Of a DNA stretch of 64,000 nt, positions 55,248 to 63,945 are shown in pieces. Numbering within the stretch: the stretch's first letter is position 1; every line of letters starts with the position of its first letter. The translations under genes were made by a program, and so were the position numbers. The DNA is from an uncultured Nitrospiraceae bacterium (GTDB lineage: Bacteria; Nitrospirota; Thermodesulfovibrionia; Thermodesulfovibrionales; SM23-35). The notes beneath the pieces were generated by a model. It was given only the letters and a program-made list of their open reading frames with translations. It did not search any database and was not told the origin of the DNA. The stretch is from contig CAKZPA010000003.1 in the NCBI GenBank assembly GCA_937138415.1, positions 1-64,000 on the forward strand, written 5' to 3'.

Positions 55248-55786
55248 TGCTGTTTCCCTCTGAACGTTGCCTGGCCAGGCGGAGTACCGAAATCATCGGA
55301 CATCGGTCGCCAGAACTTCTTAAAGTACTCCTCCCCCTTCGTGCCCGGCATGTATTTGTCCCAGCTCTCGAGGAGCCTCTCCCTCTTGAGGATCAGGTCC
55401 TCTTTCCGGTACGCGGAATACTCGTAATTTTCGGTAAGCGCGATCGCTCCGTACGGGCAGGCTTCCACACAGAAGCCACAGTAAATGCAGCGCAGGACCT
55501 CGATCTCGTACTTGGTCACTTTCCCCTTCGCGCGACCGATGCTGATGCACTGGGAGGGACAGATCGCCGCGCAGAGTCCGCAGCCGACGCACTTCGCCTC
55601 CCCCTGTCTCTTCGCCAGGGCGTGCTGCCCCCTGAATCCCGGCGCGATCGGTCTTCTCTCCTTCGGGTACTGGATCGTCACCGCGTGGGAAAACATTCTC
55701 CGCAGCGTGAGCGCCATCCCCTTCAGGATCTCGATGAAGGTGAACCGTTTGACGATAGCCTTTGCGATCGCGTTCCAGTCTCTCAT
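55244..55786 (-). CDS. nuoI: Complex I subunit I (2[4Fe-4S])
   Basis: A 180-residue iron-sulfur subunit with CVGCGLCAAICP and CIYCGFCVEACP, carrying clusters N6a and N6b on the electron path to N2. The start at 55786 (MRDWNAIAKA) is two bases after the nuoH stop; the frame extends upstream but within nuoH. Confidence 0.94.
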   Translation of the reverse strand: MRDWNAIAKAIVKRFTFIEILKGMALTLRRMFSHAVTIQYPKERRPIAPGFRGQHALAKRQGEAKCVGCGLCAAICPSQCISIGRAKGKVTKYEIEVLRCIYCGFCVEACPYGAIALTENYEYSAYRKEDLILKRERLLESWDKYMPGTKGEEYFKKFWRPMSDDFGTPPGQATFRGKQQ

Positions 55787-55788
55787 CG

Positions 55789-56835
55789 CTATAAGATAAG
55801 TTTCACGAATCCCGTGACGACGATGTTCGCCAGCGCGATCGGGATGAGGATCTTCCATCCGATCTTCATGAGCTGGTCATACCGGTAGCGTGGCACGGTC
55901 GCACGGATCCAGTAATAGAAAAAGATGAATGCGTACACTTTTATGAGATACCAGACGATGCCCGGGACGTACTCGAGGAACGGGAGGATTTTCAAAACGT
56001 ACCAGGGAAGCGTCCATCCGCCGAGGAAGCAGACCGCGGAAATCGAGGCTATGATGAACATCGCGATATACTCGCCCAGGAAAAAGAGGGCGAACCTGAA
56101 CCCGCTGTACTCGGTGAAATACCCGGCGACCAGTTCGCTCTCCGCCTCCGGGAGGTCGAACGGCGTCCGGTTCGTCTCTGCGACCGCGGAGATCGTGAAG
56201 ACGATAAAAGCGACGAACTGCGGGATGACGTACATGCCAAACACCGATTGCTGCTGGGCCCTCACAATGTCGGAGAGATTGAACGACCCCGCGAGGATCA
56301 TAACGCCCACGAGACTGAGACCCATGGCGATTTCGTAGCTGAGCACCTGCGCCGAGGAGCGAAGCCCGCCGATGAACGCGTACTTCGAATTGGAGGCCCA
56401 ACCGGCGAGGAATATGCCGTACACGCCGATGCCGGCGATCGCGAAAATGAACAACAGCCCCACGTTGATATCCGCGATGACGAAATTCTCGGAGTACGGG
56501 ATGACCGACAAATTCACCATGGCGGAGGCCATGAAGATGACGGGCGCGAGGTAGAACATCGCCTTGTCCGCCTGCGCAGGGATAATGTCCTCTTTAAAGA
56601 AGAGCTTGAGGCCGTCAGCGAATGGCTGAAGGAGACCGTGCGGCCCGACCCTCATGGGGCCGAGACGAACCTGCATGTGGCCGATGACTTTCCGTTCGAA
56701 GTACGTCGCGTACGCGACGTGGAGGAGGCCCACGGCGAGCACAACGGCAATCTTCACGATGATGATGAGCACATTGATGCCGAACGCCGCCAGTCCCTCG
56801 AGCGTCGCAGGATCTATGATGTTCGCCGCATTCAT
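55789..56835 (-). CDS. nuoH: Complex I subunit H
   Basis: A 348-residue membrane subunit that, with NuoB and NuoD, forms the quinone chamber. It has YFERKVIGHMQVRLGPMRVGPHG, ETNRTPFDLPEAESELVAGY and EYSGFRFALFFLGEY. The ATG at 56835 lies two bases after the nuoD stop. Confidence 0.95.
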   Translation of the reverse strand: MNAANIIDPATLEGLAAFGINVLIIIVKIAVVLAVGLLHVAYATYFERKVIGHMQVRLGPMRVGPHGLLQPFADGLKLFFKEDIIPAQADKAMFYLAPVIFMASAMVNLSVIPYSENFVIADINVGLLFIFAIAGIGVYGIFLAGWASNSKYAFIGGLRSSAQVLSYEIAMGLSLVGVMILAGSFNLSDIVRAQQQSVFGMYVIPQFVAFIVFTISAVAETNRTPFDLPEAESELVAGYFTEYSGFRFALFFLGEYIAMFIIASISAVCFLGGWTLPWYVLKILPFLEYVPGIVWYLIKVYAFIFFYYWIRATVPRYRYDQLMKIGWKILIPIALANIVVTGFVKLIL

Positions 56836-56837
56836 TG

Positions 56838-58307
56838 CTAACGGTCGCATTCTCCGAGCACGATGTCGATCGTCCCGATCGCCGCGATGACGTCGGCGAC
56901 CAGATGACCCACGCAGAGCCTCGGCAGGCACCCCGCGTGGACGAACGACGGTGCCCTCACGCGCATTCGGTAAGGTTTCCCCGAGCCGTCGCTCACGAAA
57001 TAGAACCCGAGTTCTCCTTTGGGGACCTCCGTCGCAACGTAAATTTCGCCTTCCGGCACCTTCGGTCCCTTCTTTATGAAATCGAACTGCCTCGTCAGAT
57101 TCTGCTGCGCTTCCTTGATGTCATCCGGCAGTTTGTCGGGCGCAACCGCCAGCTCGGCGAGCTTCTCGTCGCTCAGCCCTTTCCCCCCCGGTACGACCGT
57201 CAGCGCTTTGAACTTGCAGGTGGTGAAACAGGTCGAACACTGGAGGCACTGCGATTGATCGATCTTGTGCGCCTTCTTCTTTTCTCCCGAGATCGCTTTC
57301 GCCGGGCACGCCCTCAAACACATACCGCAGCCCTTGCACGCCTTCTCGATGATGAAATACGCCATGTCCGTCGGCTGCGTGATCGGCAGCATTTTGTCTT
57401 TGGGGGGAAGGACGAACTTCGGATCGTCAGCCATGACAGGCCCCGGCGGCAATTTTTCGATACACTGCCGGATAATGCTGTTCGACTGCCGCATCTCGAG
57501 CATTCTGCAACGGTACCGATCGTACGTGTCACCCGCGGTTCCGATCGGGACGTCGAATTCCACCTGATCATAGGCGTCGTACGGCATATGCTTCCTCACG
57601 TCGTACGGCACGCCCGATCCCCTCAGCGTCGGACCCGTCATGCCCCAGTTGACCGCCTCTTCCGCGGAAATCACCCCGATGCCGACCGTTCTCTGCAGCC
57701 AGATCCGATTTTGGTCGATAAGGGTCTCGTATTCGAGGATCCTCGAGGGGAACTCCTCGGTAAACTTCCACAGGCTGTCGAGGAACGCCTGCGGCACGTC
57801 GTTCCGCACGCCTCCGACCCGCGGATACGTGACCGTGAGCCGCGCACCGCAAATCATTTCGAAGAGATCGAGAATCCATTCTCTTTCACGGAAACAGTAA
57901 AGGAAGACGGTCATCGCCCCGATATCGAGGGCGTGGGTCGCGAGCCAGAGCAAATGATTCGCGATCCTCGACATCTCCCCGACGATGGTTCTGATGAACT
58001 TTGCCCGCATCGGGGGGTCTATGCCGAAGAGCTTCTCGACCGCGACGCAGTAACCGATGTTATTCGACATCGCGGAGACGTAGTCCATTCGGTCCGTGAG
58101 CGGAAGGGCCTGGAAGTAACTCAGGTTCTCGCCGAGCTTCTCGATCCCGCGATGGAGGTAACCCACGTAGGGAGTCACCTTCACGATCGTTTCGCCGTCG
58201 ATATCGAGGACGAGACGGAGAACGCCGTGTGTCGCGGGGTGTTGCGGACCCATGTTGACATTCAGTTCCCTCGTCTCGAAGATTCTCTCCGCTTCCTTCT
58301 GAATCAT
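56838..58307 (-). CDS. nuoD: Complex I subunit D with inserted ferredoxin domain
   Basis: A 489-residue version of the 49-kDa subunit; ordinary NuoD has about 400 residues. The N-terminal 300 residues are canonical ([46 protein letters not shown]), as are the last 80 ([33 protein letters not shown]). Between VLPPK (about residue 303) and QFDFIKKG (about 407) there is an insert with two ferredoxin motifs: [12 protein letters not shown] at 324-335 and [12 protein letters not shown] at 354-365. The reading frame is unbroken, so this is a true in-frame domain. It could add two [4Fe-4S] clusters to the quinone-reducing module. Confidence 0.95.
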   Translation of the reverse strand: MIQKEAERIFETRELNVNMGPQHPATHGVLRLVLDIDGETIVKVTPYVGYLHRGIEKLGENLSYFQALPLTDRMDYVSAMSNNIGYCVAVEKLFGIDPPMRAKFIRTIVGEMSRIANHLLWLATHALDIGAMTVFLYCFREREWILDLFEMICGARLTVTYPRVGGVRNDVPQAFLDSLWKFTEEFPSRILEYETLIDQNRIWLQRTVGIGVISAEEAVNWGMTGPTLRGSGVPYDVRKHMPYDAYDQVEFDVPIGTAGDTYDRYRCRMLEMRQSNSIIRQCIEKLPPGPVMADDPKFVLPPKDKMLPITQPTDMAYFIIEKACKGCGMCLRACPAKAISGEKKKAHKIDQSQCLQCSTCFTTCKFKALTVVPGGKGLSDEKLAELAVAPDKLPDDIKEAQQNLTRQFDFIKKGPKVPEGEIYVATEVPKGELGFYFVSDGSGKPYRMRVRAPSFVHAGCLPRLCVGHLVADVIAAIGTIDIVLGECDR

Positions 58308-58308
58308 A

Positions 58309-58890
58309 TCAACCTTCCCACTCGAACTCTCTCAGTTCCCGAGAACGTTTCACCATATCGGTAAATCCCGGCCAGTCATGCTCGAAGTCAGGGCCTTTCA
58401 ACGGATAATCCTTTCTGAGCGGATACCCTTCCCAATCCTCCGGCATGAGAATCCGTCTCAGGTCCGGATGCCCGGTGAAAGTGATGCCGAACATATCGTA
58501 GCACTCCCGCTCGTGCCAGTTCGCACCGGCCCAGATGGGCACGACAGAGTCGATCTTCGGATCGTTCTCCGGCACCTGGGCGCGTATTCTGATTCTGTGC
58601 CGGTACTTGATGGAGTAAAGGCTGTACACCACTTCGAACCGAACGTCTTTCTTCTTCGCGTAGTCGACAGCCGTGAGGTCCTGGAGATGGTCAAAGCTGA
58701 GGAAGGGATCGTCATGGAGGTATCTCAGAATCGCGACGATCTGCCCCTTCTTGACGATGACGGAGACCTGGTCTCTGAATTCAACGACCTCGACAACCTG
58801 GTCGGGGAATGCCTCTCTTATTTTTTCAGCGATGGCGAGCGGCGCAAGGCCTGACGGGGCGAATGTCAGCCGTACCTGCGTTACCGCCAT
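58309..58890 (-). CDS. nuoC: Complex I subunit C
   Basis: A 193-residue subunit of the peripheral arm. The C-terminal part has the NuoC signature [20 protein letters not shown] and [23 protein letters not shown] at 58890 with GAGG upstream; a GTG three codons earlier is possible. Not fused to NuoD. Overlaps nuoB by ten bases. Confidence 0.93.
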   Translation of the reverse strand: MAVTQVRLTFAPSGLAPLAIAEKIREAFPDQVVEVVEFRDQVSVIVKKGQIVAILRYLHDDPFLSFDHLQDLTAVDYAKKKDVRFEVVYSLYSIKYRHRIRIRAQVPENDPKIDSVVPIWAGANWHERECYDMFGITFTGHPDLRRILMPEDWEGYPLRKDYPLKGPDFEHDWPGFTDMVKRSRELREFEWEG

Positions 58891-59402
58891 GGGCTCCACC
58901 TCGCGCGTTCTTTCCGCATCTTTTCCTGGAGCATCATCATGCCTTCAAGCAACGTCTCCGGGCGCGGCGGACAACCGGGCACGAACACGTCGACCGGCAA
59001 AAAGGTATCGCAGCCTTGAACCGTGCTGTACGTCTTGAAGACGCCGCCGGTGCACGCGCAGCTCCCCATCGCGACGACATAGCGCGGCTCCGGTATCTGG
59101 TCGTAGACCCGCCTCACCACCGGGGCCATCTTCTTCGTCACCGTGCCGGCGACGATAACGCAGTCAGACTGACGCGGCGACCCTCTGAAAATAATGCCGA
59201 ATCGGTCGAAGTCGTAATGGGATGCACCGACCGCCATCATTTCGATGGCGCAGCACGCGAGTCCGAAGGTGGTTGGCCAGATGGATGACAGTCTCCCCCA
59301 GTTGATGATCTTGTCGAGCGATGTGACGATGACATTGGGCGGTAGGACCTTAACGCCTCGTTCCACCTCGACGAGACCGACTGTTGACGTATCGATCAGC
59401 AT
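58881..59402 (-). CDS. nuoB: Complex I subunit B
   Basis: A 173-residue subunit carrying the terminal cluster N2: [29 protein letters not shown], and [16 protein letters not shown] supply the four cysteines. No separate membrane helix. It starts 20 bases downstream of nuoA. Confidence 0.95.
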   Translation of the reverse strand: MLIDTSTVGLVEVERGVKVLPPNVIVTSLDKIINWGRLSSIWPTTFGLACCAIEMMAVGASHYDFDRFGIIFRGSPRQSDCVIVAGTVTKKMAPVVRRVYDQIPEPRYVVAMGSCACTGGVFKTYSTVQGCDTFLPVDVFVPGCPPRPETLLEGMMMLQEKMRKERARWSPWR

Positions 59403-59422
59403 CTTTCCTCCCTGCTGTCAGA

Positions 59423-59794
59423 TCAATCCCACTCGAACGCCTCTTTCCTCCAAGCATAGACGTAGCCGACGAGGAGGATCACGATGAAAAGCACCATCTC
59501 GATGAACGCATAGATACCGATTTTATCGAAGACGACGGCCCACGGGTAGATAAAGATCGCTTCCACATCGAACACCACGAAGAGCATTGCGATGATGTAG
59601 AAGCGGATGGAGAACCGGTAACGAGGCTCCCCTTTCGGGGTGATGCCGGATTCGTACGGCATCAGCTTCTCGAAATACGGTTTCCGGGGCCTGAAAATAT
59701 AGCCGATGAGAAGCGCGCCGAGACCGAACGCGCCGGCGATAAGGATGAAGATGAGGACCGGCAGATATTCGGATGGCAAATAGGTTCCAGGCAT
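59423..59794 (-). CDS. nuoA: Complex I subunit A
   Basis: A 123-residue, three-helix membrane subunit: FEKLMPYESGITPKGEPRYR, FSIRFYIIAMLFVVFDVEAI. First gene of the nuoABCDHIJKLMN operon. The promoter lies so close that the mRNA leader would be only about four bases. Confidence 0.94.
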   Translation of the reverse strand: MPGTYLPSEYLPVLIFILIAGAFGLGALLIGYIFRPRKPYFEKLMPYESGITPKGEPRYRFSIRFYIIAMLFVVFDVEAIFIYPWAVVFDKIGIYAFIEMVLFIVILLVGYVYAWRKEAFEWD

Positions 59795-59804
59795 AAGCGG
59801 TTAT

Positions 59805-59834
59805 GTTATACTGAAAAGCGTTTACGCTTGTCAA
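59805..59834 (-). promoter_or_regulatory. Promoter of the nuo operon with operator-like palindrome
   Basis: On the minus strand TTGACA (59829-59834) and TATAAC (59805-59810) are 18 bases apart. The spacer contains the perfect palindrome aagcgt-nn-acgctt (59816-59829), a possible repressor site. Confidence 0.7.
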
Positions 59835-59887
59835 GCAAAAAAATGTGTCGCCGCCATTAATTTTTATAGGGATTTTTATAAGGAGAA

Positions 59888-59919
59888 ATGACGCCGAAAA
59901 TCGTCTCGAACGGCGTCAT
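59888..59919 (+). repeat. Hairpin in the nfnAB leader
   Basis: Perfect 9-bp arms atgacgccg / cggcgtcat around a 14-base loop, about 140 bases before nfnA. The left arm includes an ATG with a GGAG site upstream; whether a leader peptide or only an RNA structure is made cannot be told. Confidence 0.5.
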
Positions 59920-60062
59920 CCGTGGGCATACCTGTATCGCGATTCATCTCCCGAATTCGTCTTCGGACGTTCACTCCCACGCAGTGTTCGCGTTCCGTGC
60001 CGGTCATCGATCGCTCCGGGCGAAACGACCGAACGCGATCAGCTTTCAAAGAAAGGATCTCC

Positions 60063-60899
60063 ATGTACCGAATAGCGAGAAAGGACATCCTTTCCGAAGC
60101 GGTCGTCTCCTTCGAGATAGAGGCGCGCGAGATCGCGAACAAGGCGAGAGCGGGGCAATTCTTCGTGCTGAGAATAGATGAACGAGGGGAGCGTATTCCC
60201 CTTACGATCGCCGATTTTGACAGAGACCGTGGCACGATCACGACCGTTTTTCAGAAAGTGGGCAAGACGACTCACCATCTGGCCACGCTCGGCGAAGGCG
60301 ACTCCATTTCTGATGTGGTGGGCCCTTTGGGAACGCCGACGCACATCGATCGCTTCGGGAACGTCATCTGCGTGGGCGGCGGTGTCGGTATCGCGCCTAT
60401 CTTCCCGATAGCCCGCGCCCTGAAGCATGCCGGCAACACGGTCATTTCAATAATCGGCGCGCGGATGCGGGAACTGATTTTCTGGGAGGAAAAAATGCGG
60501 TCCGTCTCCGACAAGCTCATCGTCACGACGGACGACGGCTCCTATGGACGCAAAGCAGTCGTGACCGTGCCCCTCGATGAGCTGCTCACGAACAATGAAG
60601 ATATCCAGAGGGTCTACGCGATCGGCCCCGCGATCATGATGAAATTCGTGTGCATCACCACGCAGAAGCACCGGGTGAAGACGATCGTCAGCCTGAACTC
60701 CATCATGGTCGATGCAACAGGGATGTGCGGTGCGTGCAGGGTGGAGGTCGGGGGAGAGACGAAATTTGCCTGCGTCGATGGTCCTGAATTCGACGGTCAC
60801 GCAGTCGATTTCGACGTGCTCATGGCGCGCCAGCGGATGTACCTCAGCGAGGAAAAAGAAGCGCTCGAGCACTACCGGAAGAAAAAGGAGGTCTCGTAA
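60063..60899 (+). CDS. nfnA: NADH-dependent reduced ferredoxin:NADP+ oxidoreductase, subunit A
   Basis: A 278-residue ferredoxin-NADP reductase-like subunit of the bifurcating Nfn enzyme. It has the FAD segment GQFFVLRIDERGERIPLTI, the NAD-binding VVGPLGTPTHID and CVGGGVGIAPIFPI, and the C-terminal [2Fe-2S] motif GMCGACRVEVGGETKFACVDG. Start at 60063 after AGGAT. It abuts nfnB with no gap. Confidence 0.92.
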   Translation: MYRIARKDILSEAVVSFEIEAREIANKARAGQFFVLRIDERGERIPLTIADFDRDRGTITTVFQKVGKTTHHLATLGEGDSISDVVGPLGTPTHIDRFGNVICVGGGVGIAPIFPIARALKHAGNTVISIIGARMRELIFWEEKMRSVSDKLIVTTDDGSYGRKAVVTVPLDELLTNNEDIQRVYAIGPAIMMKFVCITTQKHRVKTIVSLNSIMVDATGMCGACRVEVGGETKFACVDGPEFDGHAVDFDVLMARQRMYLSEEKEALEHYRKKKEVS

Positions 60900-62342
60900 A
60901 TGGGAGAGCGGCAGGAAACCGAGAGACCGAAAAAGAGAATCCCCATGCGAGAGCAGCCTCCCGGCGAACGGGCGAGGAACTTCATGGAAGTCCCCTACGG
61001 GTATACAGCCGAAGAAGCAGTGGAAGAGGCGTCGAGATGTCTCCAGTGCCTGAAGCCGATGTGCCGTCTGGGGTGCCCCGTGTTGGTCGATATCCCCGCG
61101 TTCATCAAATTAATCCGGGAGGGGCGCTTCATCGAGGCAGCCTGGAAAATCAAGGAGGATAACGCGCTTCCCGCGGTCTGCGGGAGGGTGTGCCCGCAGG
61201 AGATACAGTGCGAATCGCTGTGCATCCTCGGGAAGAAAGGCGAACCGGTCGCGATCGGAAATCTTGAGCGTTTTGTCGCCGATTTCGAGCGCGACGCGGG
61301 AGAGATCAGAGTGCCGGAAAAACTCCCGACAACGGGGAGAAGGATCGCCGTGATCGGTTCGGGCCCGGCGGGTCTCGCCTGTGCGGCCGACCTCGCGAAG
61401 TTAGGCCACCACGTTACCATATTTGAAGCACTGCATAAGCCGGGAGGCGTCCTCATCTACGGCATACCGGAATTCAGGCTTCCGAAAATCATCGTCGAGA
61501 GAGAAGTCGACTACATCAAAAAGCTCGGCGTCGACGTCATGGTGAACACCGTAATCGGCAAGCTCTACACGATCGACGAACTCCTCACCGAGGGACGCTA
61601 CGATGCCTGTTTCATCGCAACGGGCGCCGGGTTACCGCTCTTTCTGGGAATTCCCGGAGAAAATCTCAATGGCATCTATTCGGCGAATGAATTTTTAACT
61701 CGAGCGAATCTCATGAAATCGTACCTTTTCCCCGAGTACGATACCCCCGTAAAGAGAGGCCGGAGCGTCGCGGTCATCGGTGGCGGGAACGTCGCCATGG
61801 ACGCGGCACGCGTCGCCCTTCGCCTCGGCGCGGAGAAGGTACACCTCATCTACAGGCGCTCCGAGGCGGAGATGCCTGCGCGACGTGCGGAAATCCACCA
61901 CGCCCGCGAGGAAGGAGTGGAATTCAACACGCTGACGAATCCCGTGCGCTTCCTGGACGACGGGAAAGGAAACGTGAGCGGAGTTGAGTGTATCCGGATG
62001 GAACTCGGCGAACCGGACGAATCGGGCAGAAGAAAGCCGGTTCCCGTGAAAGGGAGCGAATTCACGATCCCGATCGACGTCGCGATCCCCGCGCTCGGAA
62101 CACGTTCGAATCCCCTGCTCGTCTCCAATGTCCCCGGACTCGGACTGACGAAGAAGGGATACATCGTGGCGGATGAAGAGACAGGGATGACGACAAAAAA
62201 AGGAGTCTTCGCCGGCGGAGACATCGTCACGGGTTCGGCGACGGTCATCCTCGCACTCGGCGCCGGAAGGAAGTCAGCGCAGGCTATCGACGATTACCTG
62301 AAATGGAAATTCTGGGATACGAGAAAATTCGCGCCTTCCTGA
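60900..62342 (+). CDS. nfnB: NADH-dependent reduced ferredoxin:NADP+ oxidoreductase, subunit B
   Basis: A 480-residue flavoprotein of the glutamate-synthase small-subunit type. The N-terminal Fe-S domain has CLQCLKPMCRLGCPV and CGRVCPQEIQCESLCI; the FAD motif is VIGSGPAGLACAADLA; the NADPH motif is VIGGGNVAMDAARVALRLG. With NfnA it interconverts NADH, NADPH and reduced ferredoxin by electron bifurcation. Alone it could be mistaken for GltD, but the adjacent nfnA settles it. Confidence 0.93.
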   Translation: MGERQETERPKKRIPMREQPPGERARNFMEVPYGYTAEEAVEEASRCLQCLKPMCRLGCPVLVDIPAFIKLIREGRFIEAAWKIKEDNALPAVCGRVCPQEIQCESLCILGKKGEPVAIGNLERFVADFERDAGEIRVPEKLPTTGRRIAVIGSGPAGLACAADLAKLGHHVTIFEALHKPGGVLIYGIPEFRLPKIIVEREVDYIKKLGVDVMVNTVIGKLYTIDELLTEGRYDACFIATGAGLPLFLGIPGENLNGIYSANEFLTRANLMKSYLFPEYDTPVKRGRSVAVIGGGNVAMDAARVALRLGAEKVHLIYRRSEAEMPARRAEIHHAREEGVEFNTLTNPVRFLDDGKGNVSGVECIRMELGEPDESGRRKPVPVKGSEFTIPIDVAIPALGTRSNPLLVSNVPGLGLTKKGYIVADEETGMTTKKGVFAGGDIVTGSATVILALGAGRKSAQAIDDYLKWKFWDTRKFAPS

Positions 62343-62349
62343 TCGATCG

Positions 62350-62469
62350 TCACTTCTTTTTCTTGCTCAGAATACCGAGGAAAACGAGCGCCGCCGCGCC
62401 GATACCGACCACCGTCCTCACAACCGCACCGGATACCTTCACGATCTTCTCTATCGCCTTCCGATTCAT
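62350..62469 (-). CDS. Possible 39-residue membrane peptide
   Basis: A short frame reading MNRKAIEKIVKVSGAVVRTV followed by a Gly/Ala/Leu-rich helix and a KKKK C-terminus, a plausible single-span membrane peptide with a positively charged tail. It begins 19 bases after the end of the HD-domain gene on the same strand. No clear ribosome binding site, and no family recognised. Confidence 0.35.
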   Translation of the reverse strand: MNRKAIEKIVKVSGAVVRTVVGIGAAALVFLGILSKKKK

Positions 62470-62488
62470 GGAGATGCGGTTTCTTTCC

Positions 62489-63292
62489 TCATCGTGGGAT
62501 ACCCACGGTTCCCGACGATCGCTCTCTCGAAAACGCCTCGAGACGGGACGAGATTCCCCCTATGTCATCGGTGCGCGGGAGGCGCGCTGTGATACGCCCT
62601 ATGTAATCCCGCTCAAGCAGCATCTTGAACGAAGGACGGTAATTCAGATCGTATATCCAGGAGAGTTGCATCAACTTCAAATCATCGAGCGTCTTCACCA
62701 GAGACAATGGCACGATCTCGCCATTGATGATCGTATCGACGACCGGAGCTGAATAGCCGGGTAGATCGGGCAAGCCGAGACCGACCGCCGATGCCCGGCT
62801 CTCCTTCGGGCTTTCGTAATACTCGATAAACACCCTCCAGATGTCCAGCTTGTCAGCATCTCTGATGAGCTTGATAAAGAACAGCGTATCGGCGTCGCTC
62901 TTCTTCGGGAGTGAAAATGCGTTGTGGAATTTGACCGCCTCGGCCACGATGCGCCGCTCGTCCGCGTCGAGCCTCCCCAGCACATTCTGCTCCGCGAGAA
63001 TTTCCGCGCCAAGGAGCCCGTGGTTGACCGAAAGGCTGTCCTGAAATGTTCTGAAACGCGCATATTGGGGGAACCGGCCGACGTCGTGGAAGAGCGCGAT
63101 CGCCTCGGCGAGCAAACACTGCTCGGCGCCCTCCGACAGATCACGGGCGAGAGCGAGAATATTTTCGCAGACCCGAACTGTGTGTACTTCCTTTAAACGA
63201 ATATTCATTTGGTCGCTCTCGTCCGGCATGGAGTAGGAAGCGCAAAAGTCCGCGAACCAGCATTTGAAAAACTGAAGATCCTCCGGCGTCAT
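62489..63292 (-). CDS. HD-domain phosphohydrolase
   Basis: A 267-residue cytoplasmic protein of the HD superfamily. The metal ligands are in HTVRVCENILALARDLS, ALFHDVGRFPQYARF (the HD doublet) and FIKLIRDADKLDIW. Such enzymes hydrolyse nucleotides or other phosphate esters; the substrate is unknown. Confidence 0.85.
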   Translation of the reverse strand: MTPEDLQFFKCWFADFCASYSMPDESDQMNIRLKEVHTVRVCENILALARDLSEGAEQCLLAEAIALFHDVGRFPQYARFRTFQDSLSVNHGLLGAEILAEQNVLGRLDADERRIVAEAVKFHNAFSLPKKSDADTLFFIKLIRDADKLDIWRVFIEYYESPKESRASAVGLGLPDLPGYSAPVVDTIINGEIVPLSLVKTLDDLKLMQLSWIYDLNYRPSFKMLLERDYIGRITARLPRTDDIGGISSRLEAFSRERSSGTVGIPR

Positions 63293-63357
63293 ACGATAGT
63301 ATAGCCTCTTTTTCGGATTGTCGAGCGCGGCGATCTTTCGATAGAATAGAGAGTGCG

Positions 63358-63810
63358 GTGGATGAGACGGATATTTTCTACATGCGCGCTGCGCTTTCAG
63401 AAGCGGAGGCAGCGTACGCGGAGGGCGAAGTGCCCGTGGGCGCGATCTTGGTCAGCGGCGGTCGCGTCATTGCGAGGGCCCACAACGTCAAGGAGGCATC
63501 GGGAGATCCGACTGGCCACGCGGAACTCCTCGCCCTGAGAGCCGGCGCACGAGAGATCGGCAACTGGAGACTCTCGGATGCGACATTGTACGCGACGAAG
63601 GAACCATGTATCATGTGTGCGGGAGCGATGGTGAATGCCCGGTTGGGGAAGCTCGTCTACGGCTGCAACGATGAAAAAGGAGGAGCCGTTGAGAGCCTCT
63701 ACGCGTTGCTTTCGGATCGGAGGCTCAACCACCAAGTAGTGGTCGTATCTGGAATTCTCGAGGACGAATGCGCCGAGATACTGAAAAGATTTTTCCGCGA
63801 GAAAAGATAG
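63358..63810 (+). CDS. tadA: tRNA-specific adenosine deaminase
   Basis: A 150-residue zinc enzyme that makes inosine at tRNA position 34. It has the zinc/catalytic motif GHAELLAL (HAE) and EPCIMCAGAMVNARLG (PCxxC). GTG start, divergent from the HD gene. Confidence 0.93.
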   Translation: MDETDIFYMRAALSEAEAAYAEGEVPVGAILVSGGRVIARAHNVKEASGDPTGHAELLALRAGAREIGNWRLSDATLYATKEPCIMCAGAMVNARLGKLVYGCNDEKGGAVESLYALLSDRRLNHQVVVVSGILEDECAEILKRFFREKR

Positions 63811-63856
63811 AGACGTTTGTTTAGGACCGAGTTATTCGAATTGAGGATGTATCCGT

Positions 63857-63945
63857 GGAGAGGTGCCAGAGTGGTTGAATGGGACGGTCTCGCTCGCCCC
63901 GGCGAGTCCGCCCGAGGCGGAAAAATCGTTGTGGGGGCTAAAGAG
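63857..63945 (+). pseudogene. tRNA-Ser(CGA)-like gene interrupted in the anticodon loop
   Basis: The 5' half is a good class II tRNA-Ser: acceptor GGAGAGG, D arm CCAGAGTGGTTGAATGGG, anticodon stem ACGGT. After the loop bases CTCG, a 29-bp insert (63893-63921) forms two adjacent hairpins (ctcgcc/ggcgag and tccgcc/ggcgga). The tRNA then continues with AAAATCGT, which pairs with ACGGT, and the typical TTGTGGGGGC of the variable arm. After that it diverges: no T arm or acceptor 3' strand is found before the window ends at 64000. Confidence 0.55.

Noticed and set aside
59888..60181. Small gene upstream of and overlapping nfnA
   Set aside because: It has an ATG with a fair GGAG site, but the translation is low-quality, overlaps nfnA by over 100 bases and begins inside a hairpin arm.
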